Assembly (NCBI RefSeq): GCF_006539525.1
Contig: NZ_BJNE01000025.1
Coordinates: forward strand, 1-33,286
Direction: 5' to 3'
DNA length: 33,286 nucleotides
DNA from: Glutamicibacter nicotianae
GTDB taxonomy: Bacteria; Actinomycetota; Actinomycetes; Actinomycetales; Micrococcaceae
Shown: piece by piece, positions 25,709 to 33,286 of the stretch
Numbering within the stretch: the stretch's first letter is position 1
Layout: the number at the start of each line of letters is the position of its first letter
Notes under the pieces: generated by a model
The model's input: the letters and a program-made list of their open reading frames with translations, nothing else
What the model was told of the DNA's origin: nothing
Database searches by the model: none
Program-made: the position numbers and the translations under genes

Positions 25709-26203
25709 CTAGCGCTGTTCTGCGCCAGCGGGCGCGCCCAGTTCGGCGGCGTAGCCGTTGATGGCCCGTGTGTAGAGCGAGGCACGGCGCGCTATGGCGC
25801 TGAGCGCCAGCTGCAGGGCTTCGATGGGCTGCCCGGCATCGTGCAGCGCCAGAGCCAGGAATGCCTGGGCGTCGGTGAAGATCGGTGAGCCGGATGGGAT
25901 CTGCCGCAACAGCTCAATGGATTGCGTGCACTGCCCGAGGTTGCGCAGCGTGCTGGCCAACTGGAGCAGCGCTTCATCATGCTGCGGCGCGTCCAGCCCG
26001 GCGTCCAGCGCTGCCCGGTAGGGGCCAACCGCCTGTTCTTCTTCGCCTAGATAGTCGTGCAGGGAAGCGATTTCGAAGAGCACCCGCGGATCCTGCTTAT
26101 CCCTGTCCTGCACTAGGCCTGCCAGCTCGGTGCGCAGCTGTTCCGGGCGTTTTCCTCCGGCCGAGTTCCAGAACTTTTCAACGCGTTGGTCCCATGATTC
26201 CAT
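25709..26203 (-). CDS. Tetratricopeptide-repeat protein
   Basis: 164 residues, cytoplasmic, no signal peptide. Helical TPR-like units are visible: DPRVLFEIASLHDYLGEEEQAVGPYRAAL, DEALLQLASTLRNLGQCTQSIELLRQI and DAQAFLALALHDAGQPIEALQLALSAI. Each has the W/L-G-A-P pattern of TPR helices A and B. It probably acts as a protein-interaction scaffold; no partner can be named. A TAGACT hexamer is 6 nt before the ATG, with no Shine-Dalgarno, so it may be leaderless. Confidence 0.82.
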   Translation of the reverse strand: MESWDQRVEKFWNSAGGKRPEQLRTELAGLVQDRDKQDPRVLFEIASLHDYLGEEEQAVGPYRAALDAGLDAPQHDEALLQLASTLRNLGQCTQSIELLRQIPSGSPIFTDAQAFLALALHDAGQPIEALQLALSAIARRASLYTRAINGYAAELGAPAGAEQR

Positions 26204-26209
26204 CCGGCC

Positions 26210-26215
26210 AGTCTA
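26210..26215 (-). promoter_or_regulatory. -10 element for the leaderless TPR gene
   Basis: TAGACT on the minus strand lies 6 nt before the ATG at 26203. The -35 is weak (CGTTTA at 17 bp). Confidence 0.35.
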
Positions 26216-26238
26216 GGCCAAGGAAATGCGATTAAACG

Positions 26239-26278
26239 CCAAGAGAGGGAAACCCGGAGTCGGGTTTCCCTCTCTTGG
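26239..26278 (-). terminator. Terminator at the end of the deo cluster
   Basis: An 18-bp perfect stem (26239-26256 with 26261-26278) with loop GAGT, 10 bp beyond the stop of the small membrane protein gene. On the minus strand it is followed by CGTTTAAT. Confidence 0.75.
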
Positions 26279-26288
26279 AAAGCTCTAG

Positions 26289-26546
26289 CTAGTTCTGGTG
26301 GGCGTTAGCCGCGGCAACCAGATCCTCAGCCTTCTCCGCACGACCCATCAGGTGCATCGGGATGGCGAAGGCCAAGAACATCAGAGCAAAGCTGACCAGG
26401 GTCGGCAACCAGGCAACCTCAAGGGTCCAGTAGCCCAAGGTGTAGACGCCAGCCGCGAACAATACGAAGAAGATCACGAAGTTGACGATATTGCCGACAA
26501 GGCGGCCTTCACCTGAATGGGCAGTGTTCTTGCCGTTCGAGTACAC
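26289..26546 (-). CDS. Small two-TM membrane protein
   Basis: 85 residues from GTG 26546, with AAGGAG 5 nt upstream. Two hydrophobic segments, IVNFVIFFVLFAAGVYTLGYWTLE and LPTLVSFALMFLAFAIPMHL, predict two TM helices. The C-terminus is soluble and alanine/acid-rich (KAEDLVAAANAHQN). I do not recognise a family. It is 33 bp downstream of deoC on the same strand and ends at a strong terminator, so it is probably the last gene of the deo transcript. Confidence 0.8.
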   Translation of the reverse strand: MYSNGKNTAHSGEGRLVGNIVNFVIFFVLFAAGVYTLGYWTLEVAWLPTLVSFALMFLAFAIPMHLMGRAEKAEDLVAAANAHQN

Positions 26547-26579
26547 TTTTTCTCCTTGGGAAACAGATGGGGCGAATTC

Positions 26580-27266
26580 CTAGTAGCTGGAACCGCTTTG
26601 CTCTCCTTCTAGGATAGCAACTCCTGAGCTAGAACCTAGCCGGGTTGCGCCGGCTGCAATCATTGCCCGCGCGGTTTCAACGCTGCGCACGCCGCCCGAG
26701 GCCTTGACGCCCATGTCCGGGCCGACGGTCTTGCGCATCAGCGCCACATCTTCAACGGTTGCGCCACCGGTGGAGAAACCGGTGGATGTCTTGACGAAAT
26801 CGGCGCCGGCGGCCTTGGCAGCCTCGCAGGCCAGGACCTTGGCTTCTTCGGTGAGCAGGCAGGTTTCGATGATGACCTTCAAGATGGCCCCGCCTTCATG
26901 CGCAGCCTGCGCAATGGCGAAGATCTCGTTCACCAGGGCGTCTCGGTCGCCACGCAGGGCGGCAGCGACGTCGATGACCATATCGATTTCGTTGGCGCCG
27001 TCGGCAACAGCGTGCTTGGTTTCGAATACCTTGGTATCGGTGGCCGAAGCACCCAGCGGGAAGCCGATGACCGAGCAGGTCAGCACGTCCGAGCCTTCCA
27101 GCTCACGCGAAACGGTGGAAACCCACAAAGGGTTGACGCAAACCGACTTGAAGCCGTACTGCTTGGCTTCGTCGCAGATCTGCACCACCTGTTCGCGGGA
27201 AGCATTCTGGGCCAACAGGGTGTGGTCGATGTAGCTGGCGATCTCGCGGGCGCTTAATTCAGTCAT
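26580..27266 (-). CDS. deoC: Deoxyribose-phosphate aldolase
   Basis: 228 residues from ATG 27266, with GAGGAAAAG just before it. DeoC splits 2-deoxyribose 5-phosphate into glyceraldehyde 3-phosphate and acetaldehyde. The Schiff-base lysine is Lys159 in [19 protein letters not shown] second lysine, Lys188, is in VKASGGVRS, and Asp95/Asp99 are in [12 protein letters not shown]. Length is normal for the class. It follows the phosphomutase by 59 bp, in a nucleoside-salvage cluster. Confidence 0.97.
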   Translation of the reverse strand: MTELSAREIASYIDHTLLAQNASREQVVQICDEAKQYGFKSVCVNPLWVSTVSRELEGSDVLTCSVIGFPLGASATDTKVFETKHAVADGANEIDMVIDVAAALRGDRDALVNEIFAIAQAAHEGGAILKVIIETCLLTEEAKVLACEAAKAAGADFVKTSTGFSTGGATVEDVALMRKTVGPDMGVKASGGVRSVETARAMIAAGATRLGSSSGVAILEGEQSGSSY

Positions 27267-27325
27267 CTTTTCCTCTAGCAATAAAGATTTCAATCATTTC
27301 AAATGAAGGTCTCGAAGGGGTAAGC

Positions 27326-29056
27326 CTAGTTGGCATTCAGGTAAGCTGCCAATTCTTCCTTGATGGCCTGGACCTTCGCGGTGGCGCGCTGGCGGGCTTC
27401 GGGGACTTCGGCCGGATCATCGACCGGTTCAATGGTTTCCAAGTAGCACTTGAGTTTCGGTTCCGTTCCCGAGGGGCGGACGATCACGCGAGAACCGCAG
27501 AACGTATGCAGAACCATGGCGTTGGTCGCCGGCAGCTTCTCGGTGCCTTGGGACAGGTCGGTGACCTCGGAAACCTCGGAGCCGCCCAGGGTTGCCGGAG
27601 CGTCGTTGCGGATCTTGTCCATGAGCGCGGGGATCTGCGCCAGATCGGTGAAGCGCAGGGAGAGCTGGTCGGTGACGTGCACGCCGTGCTTGGCCGCCAG
27701 CTCATCGAGGCGGCCGGCAATGGTGCTTCCGGCTGCTTTCAATTGGGCAGCCAGGTCAGCCAGGACGATGCCAGCTGAGATTCCGTCCTTGTCGCGCACC
27801 AGATCCGGGGCCACGCAGTAGCCCAAGGCTTCTTCGTAGCCGAAGCCGAGGTCCTCAACGCGGGAAATCCACTTGAAACCGGTCAAGGTTTCCTCGTGCT
27901 CGCGTCCGGCATCCTTGGCGATGGCTGCCAGCATGCGCGAGGACACGATGGAATTGGCCAGTTTCTTGCCCTCCGGCAAGGTCTTGGAAACCTGGTCTCC
28001 GAGCAACCAGCCGACCTCGTCGCCGCGCAGCATCCGCCAGCTGCCGTTATCGAGGATCGCCGCCGCACAGCGGTCGGCATCCGGGTCATTGGCAATCACC
28101 AGATCTGCGCCCACCGTGCGGGCCAGCTCGAGCGACAGGTCGATGGCCCCGGGCTCTTCGGGGTTGGGGAACTTCACGGTAGGGAAGAGCGGATCCGGGT
28201 GCTCCTGCTCGGCAACCATGTGCACGTCGGTGAATCCGGCGTTCAGCAGGGCTTGGCGCATGGTGTGGCCGCCCACGCCATGCATGGCCGAAACCACGAT
28301 CCGCAGATTCTTGCGTACCGAGTCCTGCGGCTGGCCAGCGTCGATAATCGGGCGGATGGAAGCCAGGTAGGCTGCTTCGATGTCGCCTTCTGCGCCGGCT
28401 GCGGGGAGCACTTTCCAGCCGTTTTCGGCGCGCGGGATCTGCGCCACCGGCTGGCCGTAGTCGATCAGCGAAGCGATCTGCGCATCGATCGGGGAGACGA
28501 TTTGGGCTCCGCGACCCGACTCATCGGTGATCTTCCCGCCGACATAGACCTTGTAGCCGTTGTCCCGCGGAGGGTTGTGGCTGGCCGTCACCATGACACC
28601 GGCTTCGGCACTGAATTCGCGCACGGCCCAAGCCAGCACCGGGGCGGGCAGTGCCGAAGGCATCAGCAGCACCTCGAACCCGGCCGCGGCGAAGACGCCG
28701 GCCGAATCCTTGGCGAAGACATCCGAATTGAACCGGGCATCGAATCCGATGACCACCTTGGGCGTGTACTCGCCATTGGCCTTCTCGGCCAGGAAGCGGG
28801 CGATGCCCGCCGCGGTGCGCATGACCACCACGCGGTTCATGCGCATCGGGCCGGCACCCAATTCGGCGCGCAGTCCGGCGGTGCCGAATTCCAGCACGCC
28901 GCTGAAGCGGTCGGAAATGTCCTCGAAGGCCAGCGCGTCGCCGTCGTTGACGCGCTGGATCAGCAGTTGCAGTTCTTCCTGCGTTTGCGAATCGGGATCC
29001 TGGGCCGCCCATTGGCCCGCCGCGTCAAGCAACTGGATTTTCTGCGTGTGGTTCAC
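27326..29056 (-). CDS. Alpha-D-phosphohexomutase-family protein, probably phosphopentomutase
   Basis: 576 residues from GTG 29056, chosen for GAAGGGA 5 nt upstream; GTG 29077 is an alternative 7 codons earlier. The phosphoserine loop VMVTASHNPPRDNGYKVY carries Ser159. The metal loop ANDPDADRCAAA and the sugar loop GFKWISRVED are present, and GTAGLRAELGAG is the N-terminal motif of the eukaryote/PGM2-type branch. Relatives act as phosphoglucomutase or phosphopentomutase. Its place between PNP and deoC, like Rv3308 beside Rv3307 in M. tuberculosis, favours ribose 1-phosphate to ribose 5-phosphate conversion. C-terminal SGTEPK binds phosphate. Confidence 0.93.
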   Translation of the reverse strand: MNHTQKIQLLDAAGQWAAQDPDSQTQEELQLLIQRVNDGDALAFEDISDRFSGVLEFGTAGLRAELGAGPMRMNRVVVMRTAAGIARFLAEKANGEYTPKVVIGFDARFNSDVFAKDSAGVFAAAGFEVLLMPSALPAPVLAWAVREFSAEAGVMVTASHNPPRDNGYKVYVGGKITDESGRGAQIVSPIDAQIASLIDYGQPVAQIPRAENGWKVLPAAGAEGDIEAAYLASIRPIIDAGQPQDSVRKNLRIVVSAMHGVGGHTMRQALLNAGFTDVHMVAEQEHPDPLFPTVKFPNPEEPGAIDLSLELARTVGADLVIANDPDADRCAAAILDNGSWRMLRGDEVGWLLGDQVSKTLPEGKKLANSIVSSRMLAAIAKDAGREHEETLTGFKWISRVEDLGFGYEEALGYCVAPDLVRDKDGISAGIVLADLAAQLKAAGSTIAGRLDELAAKHGVHVTDQLSLRFTDLAQIPALMDKIRNDAPATLGGSEVSEVTDLSQGTEKLPATNAMVLHTFCGSRVIVRPSGTEPKLKCYLETIEPVDDPAEVPEARQRATAKVQAIKEELAAYLNAN

Positions 29057-29109
29057 TGATTTCCCTTCAAAGGACACTGACTGCTTGCTGTGCGCTAAGT
29101 ACGCGAGGC

Positions 29110-29919
29110 CTAGAGCTTCGCGATGATCTGCGCCAGCAACTTGGAGATGCGCGGACCGGCTGCCTGGCCGGCTTCGATGACTTCCTCGTGGCTCAGCGGA
29201 ACCGGGCTGATGCCGGCTGCCAGGTTGGTCACCAGGGACATGCCGAAGATCTCCATGCCTGCGTGGCGGGCCGCGATGGCTTCCAACGCGGTGGACATGC
29301 CGACCAGATCCGCGCCGATGGTCTTGGCGTACTGCACTTCGGCAGGGGTTTCGTAGTGCGGGCCGGTGAACTGCGCGTACACGCCCTGATCCAGTGTCGG
29401 ATCAACGGAGAGCGCAATTTCGCGCAGGCGCGAGGAGTACAAGTCGGTCAGGTCGACAAAGGTCGCGCCCTCGAGTGGGGAGGTGGCCGTCAGGTTGATG
29501 TGATCCGAGATCATTACCGGGGTGCCCGGATTCCAGTCTGGATTCAGGCCGCCGCAGCCGTTGGTGAGCACCAGCTGCTCGCAGCCGGCAGCCGCCGCGG
29601 TGCGGATCGGGTGGACTACCGCGCGGACGCCGCGTCCCTCGTAGTAGTGGGTGCGGGCACCCAGGACCAGTACCCGTTTGCCGGTGGAGGTCAGGATCGA
29701 GGAGATGCTGCCCTTGTGGCCGGGTACGGCCGGGGCATGGAAGCCTGGAATTTCGGTGGCATCCAGGGTGTGGGTGGTTTCGCCGATGAGTTCGGCGGCC
29801 TGGCCCCAACCGGAGCCCAGGACCAGCGCGATGTCGTGTTTTGCGACGCCGGTCTGTTCGGCGATTGCCTGGGCAGCCTGCGCTGCCAGGACCTGTGGGT
29901 CATTTTGCATATCAGTCAC
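29110..29919 (-). CDS. punA: Purine-nucleoside phosphorylase, trimeric (PNP family 2)
   Basis: 269 residues from GTG 29919. PNP splits purine (deoxy)nucleosides with phosphate into base and (deoxy)ribose 1-phosphate. The phosphate-binding VLGSGWG and HYYEG are present, LTNGCGGLNPDWNPGTPVMISDHINL is the family signature, the sugar site has GPHYETPAEV, and the base pocket lies near GMSTALEA and VTNLAAGIS. It belongs to the human-like trimeric group. It begins the cluster PNP-mutase-deoC. No Shine-Dalgarno precedes it; the promoter fits a leaderless transcript. Confidence 0.95.
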   Translation of the reverse strand: MTDMQNDPQVLAAQAAQAIAEQTGVAKHDIALVLGSGWGQAAELIGETTHTLDATEIPGFHAPAVPGHKGSISSILTSTGKRVLVLGARTHYYEGRGVRAVVHPIRTAAAAGCEQLVLTNGCGGLNPDWNPGTPVMISDHINLTATSPLEGATFVDLTDLYSSRLREIALSVDPTLDQGVYAQFTGPHYETPAEVQYAKTIGADLVGMSTALEAIAARHAGMEIFGMSLVTNLAAGISPVPLSHEEVIEAGQAAGPRISKLLAQIIAKL

Positions 29920-29926
29920 GGGAAAT

Positions 29927-29955
29927 ACGCTACCGCTAGCGGGGCGCTTTGTCAG
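29927..29955 (-). promoter_or_regulatory. Leaderless promoter of the nucleoside cluster
   Basis: On the minus strand CTGACA (29955-29950) and TAGCGT (29932-29927) are exactly 17 bp apart, and 7 nt later GTG 29919 begins. Initiation would fall at or next to the start codon. Confidence 0.5.
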
Positions 29956-30033
29956 GTGAAACTAGTGCTTCAGAATCAAAATCACGTTCCGGGATTGTGC
30001 TTCGATGTGCGCAATTACCCGGCATGGTGAACA

Positions 30034-31446
30034 ATGGTGATTGTGAGCGCAGATCGTAGGAATGAAGCAACCCGTTTAGTTATTCTCGGCGGAGGACCAG
30101 GCGGCTACGAAGCCGCCATGGGCGCAGCCCAGTTGGGTGCCAATGTCACCGTCGTGGAACGTGCAGGCATGGGCGGTTCGGCGGTGCTGACCGACGTCGT
30201 GCCTTCCAAGACCCTGATTGCCACAGCGGATGCGGTGCGCCGCGTGAAGCACGCGGAAACCTTTGGAGTTCACGTTGACGGACTCGACTCGGCCGTCACC
30301 GACTTCTCGGTGGTGAACCACCGACTGCTGGACCTTGCCAAGGAGCAGTCCTCGGATATCCGCACCACCCTTGAACGCGCCGGCGTGCGCATCGTGATCG
30401 GCGAAGGTCGCCTGCTCGACGACCACACGGTTGCGGTATCGCACCCAGATGGTTCCGAGCAGGAAATCGAAGCGGACGCCATGCTGATTGCCGTGGGTGC
30501 CCACCCGCGCGAACTGCCTACCGCCAAGCCCGATGGCGAGCGGATCTTCAACTGGACCCAGATCTACAACATGAACGAGGTGCCTGAGCACCTGATCGTT
30601 GTCGGTTCTGGCGTGACCGGTGCCGAGTTCGCTTCGGCCTACAACTTGCTCGGGGCCAAGGTCACGCTGGTTTCCTCGCGCGACCGCGTGCTGCCCGGCG
30701 AGGATGCGGACGCAGCGGGCGTGCTGGAAGACGCCTTCAAGGAAAACGGCGTGAATGTTGTTTCCCAGGCCCGCGCCGAAGGCGTGGAGCGCCAGGGAGA
30801 CAAGGTGCTGGTTACCTTGGCTGACGGACGCGTGCTCGAAGGCAGCCACTGCCTGGTTGCCGTGGGCGGCATCCCTAATACCGCCAACCTGGGTCTGGAA
30901 GAAGCCGGCGTGCAGCTGACCGACTCGGGGCACATCAAGGTGGATGGCGTTTCGCGCACCACCGCAACCAACATCTACGCAACCGGCGACTGCACTGGCG
31001 TATTCGCCTTGGCTTCGGTGGCAGCCATGCAGGGACGCATCGCCGTGGCGCACCTGCTTGGCGACTCGGTCAAGCCGTTGAATCTGGATCTCGTGGCGTC
31101 CAACGTCTTCACCTCCCCGGAAATCGCTACCGTGGGTGTTACCCAGCGTGCGGTGGCTGAGGGCAAGTACCAGGCCAACATCATCAAGGTTGACCTGAAC
31201 ACCAACGCCCGCGCCAAGATGATGAACGTGGACCAGGGCTTCGTGAAAATCGTTTCCCGCAAGGGCTCGGGCACCGTCATCGGCGGTGTCGTGGTTGCAC
31301 CGCGCGCGAGCGAGCTGATCTACTCACTGGCACTGGCAGTCCAGAACAGCCTGCACGTTGACGACGTGGCTGAAACTTTCACCGTGTACCCGTCGCTGTC
31401 GGGTTCGCTGGCTGAAGCGGCTCGCCGCCTGCACCGCCATCGGTAG
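30034..31446 (+). CDS. lpdA: NAD(P)H-quinone dehydrogenase, LpdA type
   Basis: 470 residues. It resembles Rv3303c of M. tuberculosis: FAD site VILGGGPGGYEAAM, NAD(P) site LIVVGSGVTGAEFASAY, and ATGDCTG for FAD. The usual redox CxxxxC is gone: the segment reads GGSAVLTDVVPSKTLIA with no cysteine. The C-terminal His-Glu dyad is also replaced in VYPSLSGSLAEAARR. So it cannot act as lipoamide dehydrogenase; quinone reduction is known for the family. Neighbours in M. tuberculosis include the same PNP and mutase genes. ATG 30034 lacks a strong ribosome site. A terminator follows. Confidence 0.93.
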   Translation: MVIVSADRRNEATRLVILGGGPGGYEAAMGAAQLGANVTVVERAGMGGSAVLTDVVPSKTLIATADAVRRVKHAETFGVHVDGLDSAVTDFSVVNHRLLDLAKEQSSDIRTTLERAGVRIVIGEGRLLDDHTVAVSHPDGSEQEIEADAMLIAVGAHPRELPTAKPDGERIFNWTQIYNMNEVPEHLIVVGSGVTGAEFASAYNLLGAKVTLVSSRDRVLPGEDADAAGVLEDAFKENGVNVVSQARAEGVERQGDKVLVTLADGRVLEGSHCLVAVGGIPNTANLGLEEAGVQLTDSGHIKVDGVSRTTATNIYATGDCTGVFALASVAAMQGRIAVAHLLGDSVKPLNLDLVASNVFTSPEIATVGVTQRAVAEGKYQANIIKVDLNTNARAKMMNVDQGFVKIVSRKGSGTVIGGVVVAPRASELIYSLALAVQNSLHVDDVAETFTVYPSLSGSLAEAARRLHRHR

Positions 31447-31464
31447 GTCCTGAAGAGCTTTTCC

Positions 31465-31501
31465 AGGCGGCATCTGTCCTTTATTGGGGCAGATGCCGCC
31501 T
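31465..31501 (+). terminator. Terminator after lpdA
   Basis: A stem of about 15 bp with one G-U pair (31465-31479 with 31487-31501) surrounds a loop of TTTATTG type. CTGGCATTTAAC follows, with no long T-tract. Confidence 0.7.
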
Positions 31502-31732
31502 CTGGCATTTAACGATGCTGAACCTGTCGGAGAACGCCAGCGAAGTCCTGAAACGCGACATGTTTTCCCAACATCCGTAATACAAGATGTTGTGACTCCA
31601 TTCACTTTGGCGAACGACTCTGATATAAGTGTAAAAACTGTTTTCTCAGGTCACGTCTCAATATGTGGAAATGCATATTCGCGCTAGTAGGCCTGCGATT
31701 TGCCGATCGTGGTTCAGATTCCATTAAGCATG

Positions 31733-31749
31733 TGTCCAAATAATGGACA
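31733..31749 (+). promoter_or_regulatory. Perfect dyad, candidate operator
   Basis: TGTCCA and TGGACA are inverted around 5 bp. It ends 28 bp before the likely -35, a position suited to an activator or repressor. The regulator is not in the window and the family is unknown. Confidence 0.4.
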
Positions 31750-31777
31750 TCAATATCCGAATACTGGTCACTGAGGT

Positions 31778-31806
31778 TTACGATTATGACAGCAAAATTG
31801 TATATC
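31778..31806 (+). promoter_or_regulatory. Candidate promoter of the MHS transporter
   Basis: TTACGA (31778-31783) and TATATC (31801-31806) have a 17-bp spacer. The start would be near 31813 and CTAAGGAG lies just before the ATG. Confidence 0.4.
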
Positions 31807-31840
31807 TCACTCGTACTTTCACTCTAAGGAGCAGCCTCAC

Positions 31841-33229
31841 ATGTCGCAGGCTAACCAAGCAGTGGCGCCGAAGGAAAACACCCGCGGTCGCGTGCTGTTC
31901 GCCAGCATGATTGGCACCACTGTCGAATTCTTCGACTTCTATGCCTACGCCACCGCGTCGGTTCTCGTTTTCCCAGCCCTGTTCTTCCCCAACGCTTCCA
32001 CCATCAACGCGATCCTTTCCTCGTTTGCGATCTTCGGTGTGGCATTCGTGGCTCGTCCGCTGGGTTCGATTATCTTCGGCCACTACGGCGACAAGCTCGG
32101 CCGCAAGGGCACGCTGGTAGCCTCGCTGCTGCTGATGGGTATCGCTACCTTCCTGATCGGCTTCCTGCCGCCTGCTGCCGGACACTGGACCGTATTGGCT
32201 CCGACCGCACTGGTGCTGCTGCGCTTCGCCCAAGGCCTGGCGCTGGGCGGCGAATGGTCCGGTGCGGCGCTGCTGGCAACCGAGAATGCTCCGAAGAACA
32301 AGCGCGCCATCTACGGCACGTTCCCTCAGCTGGGCGCCCCAATCGGCTTCATCATTGCAAACCTGATGTTCGTGGCCCTGCAGACCTTTTGCACTGCAGA
32401 ACAGTTCATGGCCTGGGGTTGGCGCGTTCCGTTCTACTTCTCGGCAGTTATGGTGATCATTGGCCTGTGGGTACGCCTGAAGCTGGTCGAATCCTCCTCC
32501 TTCCAGAAGGTTCTGGACCAGAAGAAGGTCGTAAAGTCGCCATTCGCGGTGACCATGAAGAAGCACTGGCGGCCAACCTTGGCAGGTACCTTCATCATGC
32601 TGGCAACCTACGTGCTGTTCTACCTGATGACCTCCTTCACCCTGACCTACGGCACCCAGCCAGCCAGCGTCGAGCAGGCGACGGCTGCCGCTGAAGCCAA
32701 GGGCAAGACCTTTGACGCAACCGGCTTCGTTCCAGGCCTGGGCATTGAACGCCCAACCTTCTTGACCATGCTGATCATCGGCGTTGTCTTCTTCGGCATC
32801 TTCACCGTGGTTTCGGGCCCGTTGGCTGAGAAGTTCGGCCGCCGCAAGTTCCTGATCTGGGTCACCTCGGGCATCCTGGTCTTCGGACTGGCATGGACCT
32901 TGTTCTTCGGACCAGGCCAGGGCGCTGCCATGGCCGGTCTGATCATCGGGTTCACCCTGATGGGCCTGACCTTCGGCCCGATGGCCGCCTACCTGCCAGA
33001 GCTGTTCCCTTCGAACGTTCGCTACACCGGCTCGGCCGTTGCCTACAACCTGTCCTCGGTGATCGGCGCGGCCCCTGCCTCCTTCGTGGCTGTGGCCCTG
33101 TGGAAGGCCGGTGCCGGCAACACCTTGGGTGTTGGCCTGTACCTGGCGCTTGGTGCGGTACTGACCCTGGTTGCGCTGTTCATGACTCGCGACACCTCGG
33201 ACATGGACATGGAAGAATGGGTCGAGTAA
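31841..33229 (+). CDS. Major facilitator superfamily transporter, metabolite:H+ symporter (MHS) type
   Basis: 462 residues and about 12 TM segments, typical for the MHS group (ShiA, KgtP, ProP). The early motif ASMIGTTVEFFDFYAYATAS is highly characteristic, with FARPL-type VARPLGSIIFGHYGDKLGRKGTL in loop 2-3 and LRFAQGLALGGEWSGAALLATENAP in TM4. Loop 8-9 has GPLAEKFGRRKFLI. An extended extracellular loop is seen around residues 275-305. Substrates in this group are organic acids, shikimate or betaines; sequence alone does not decide. AAGGAG precedes the ATG by about 9 nt. A hairpin follows. Confidence 0.93.
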   Translation: MSQANQAVAPKENTRGRVLFASMIGTTVEFFDFYAYATASVLVFPALFFPNASTINAILSSFAIFGVAFVARPLGSIIFGHYGDKLGRKGTLVASLLLMGIATFLIGFLPPAAGHWTVLAPTALVLLRFAQGLALGGEWSGAALLATENAPKNKRAIYGTFPQLGAPIGFIIANLMFVALQTFCTAEQFMAWGWRVPFYFSAVMVIIGLWVRLKLVESSSFQKVLDQKKVVKSPFAVTMKKHWRPTLAGTFIMLATYVLFYLMTSFTLTYGTQPASVEQATAAAEAKGKTFDATGFVPGLGIERPTFLTMLIIGVVFFGIFTVVSGPLAEKFGRRKFLIWVTSGILVFGLAWTLFFGPGQGAAMAGLIIGFTLMGLTFGPMAAYLPELFPSNVRYTGSAVAYNLSSVIGAAPASFVAVALWKAGAGNTLGVGLYLALGAVLTLVALFMTRDTSDMDMEEWVE

Positions 33230-33257
33230 TTCGACAGCTTTGCTGAGTGAACGGCTC

Positions 33258-33286
33258 GGCGAATCATCTGGCAATGATGATTCGCC
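33258..33286 (+). terminator. Terminator after the MHS transporter
   Basis: GGCGAATCATC (33258-33268) pairs with GATGATTCGCC (33276-33286) around a 7-nt loop, 28 bp past the stop. The window ends at the stem, so any T-tract is not visible. Confidence 0.65.

Larger units (their letters stand above)
31447..31840 (+). other. AT-rich intergenic region upstream of the MHS transporter
   Basis: 394 bp with no credible gene. After the lpdA terminator the base composition is clearly more AT-rich than the flanks. It holds CAACATC (31569-31575) inverted to GATGTTG (31586-31592), a perfect dyad TGTCCA-AATAA-TGGACA (31733-31749), and a promoter-like TTACGA-17-TATATC (31778-31806). These suggest a regulated transporter promoter. 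Confidence 0.6.

Overview
This window looks like chromosomal DNA from a GC-rich actinobacterium, most likely a member of the Micrococcaceae (Arthrobacter sensu lato, for example Glutamicibacter). Three things point there. RpfB has the DUF348-G5-Rpf architecture. The core genes are ordered tatD-rpfB-ksgA-ispE and glmU-prs-bL25-pth, with mfd nearby, as around Rv1008-Rv1020 of Mycobacterium tuberculosis. There is an actinobacterial SufS/SufU pair and an LpdA-type flavoprotein next to a purine nucleoside phosphorylase/phosphomutase pair. I see no prophage, transposon, CRISPR array or plasmid genes. Almost everything is recognisable housekeeping DNA.

Layout. Positions 1-4394 (minus) hold a MoxR ATPase, a DUF58 protein and a TgpA-like membrane transglutaminase; the last is cut by the left edge. 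Positions 4604-8906 (plus) are the maintenance block tatD, rpfB, rsmA/ksgA and ispE. Positions 9061-13143 are an accessory stretch: a DAO-type FAD oxidoreductase, a GNAT acetyltransferase, a small ABM-domain monooxygenase and an ABC-F ATPase. A tRNA-Gln(TTG) at 13316 is followed by glmU, prs, a convergent DUF1801 gene, the bL25 gene and pth. sufS-sufU (17947-19701) face nhaA (minus) across a 26-bp perfect hairpin. A DUF2505 gene and mfd diverge at about 21.8-22.0 kb. A TPR protein follows, then the minus-strand nucleoside-catabolism cluster punA, phosphopentomutase-like mutase, deoC and a small two-TM protein. lpdA and an MHS-type major facilitator end the window.

How the genes work together. 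glmU makes UDP-GlcNAc and rpfB remodels peptidoglycan. ispE feeds isoprenoids. ksgA, bL25, pth and tRNA-Gln serve translation. prs makes PRPP. PNP, the mutase and DeoC convert (deoxy)nucleosides through pentose 1-phosphates and 5-phosphates to glyceraldehyde 3-phosphate and acetaldehyde.

The least expected signals are regulatory. Several genes (ksgA, the GNAT gene, the ABC-F gene, PNP and the TPR gene) have a -10-like hexamer 6-7 nt before the start codon and no Shine-Dalgarno, which suggests leaderless mRNAs. A 14-bp perfect palindrome fills most of the -35/-10 spacer of the GNAT promoter. A Cys-bearing C-terminal tail of the DUF1801 protein is encoded within the apparent prs terminator. The bL25 gene has a structured 5' leader. 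The MHS transporter has an AT-rich upstream region with dyads. I found no convincing undescribed multi-gene system; these sites and a few protein oddities are the items worth checking.
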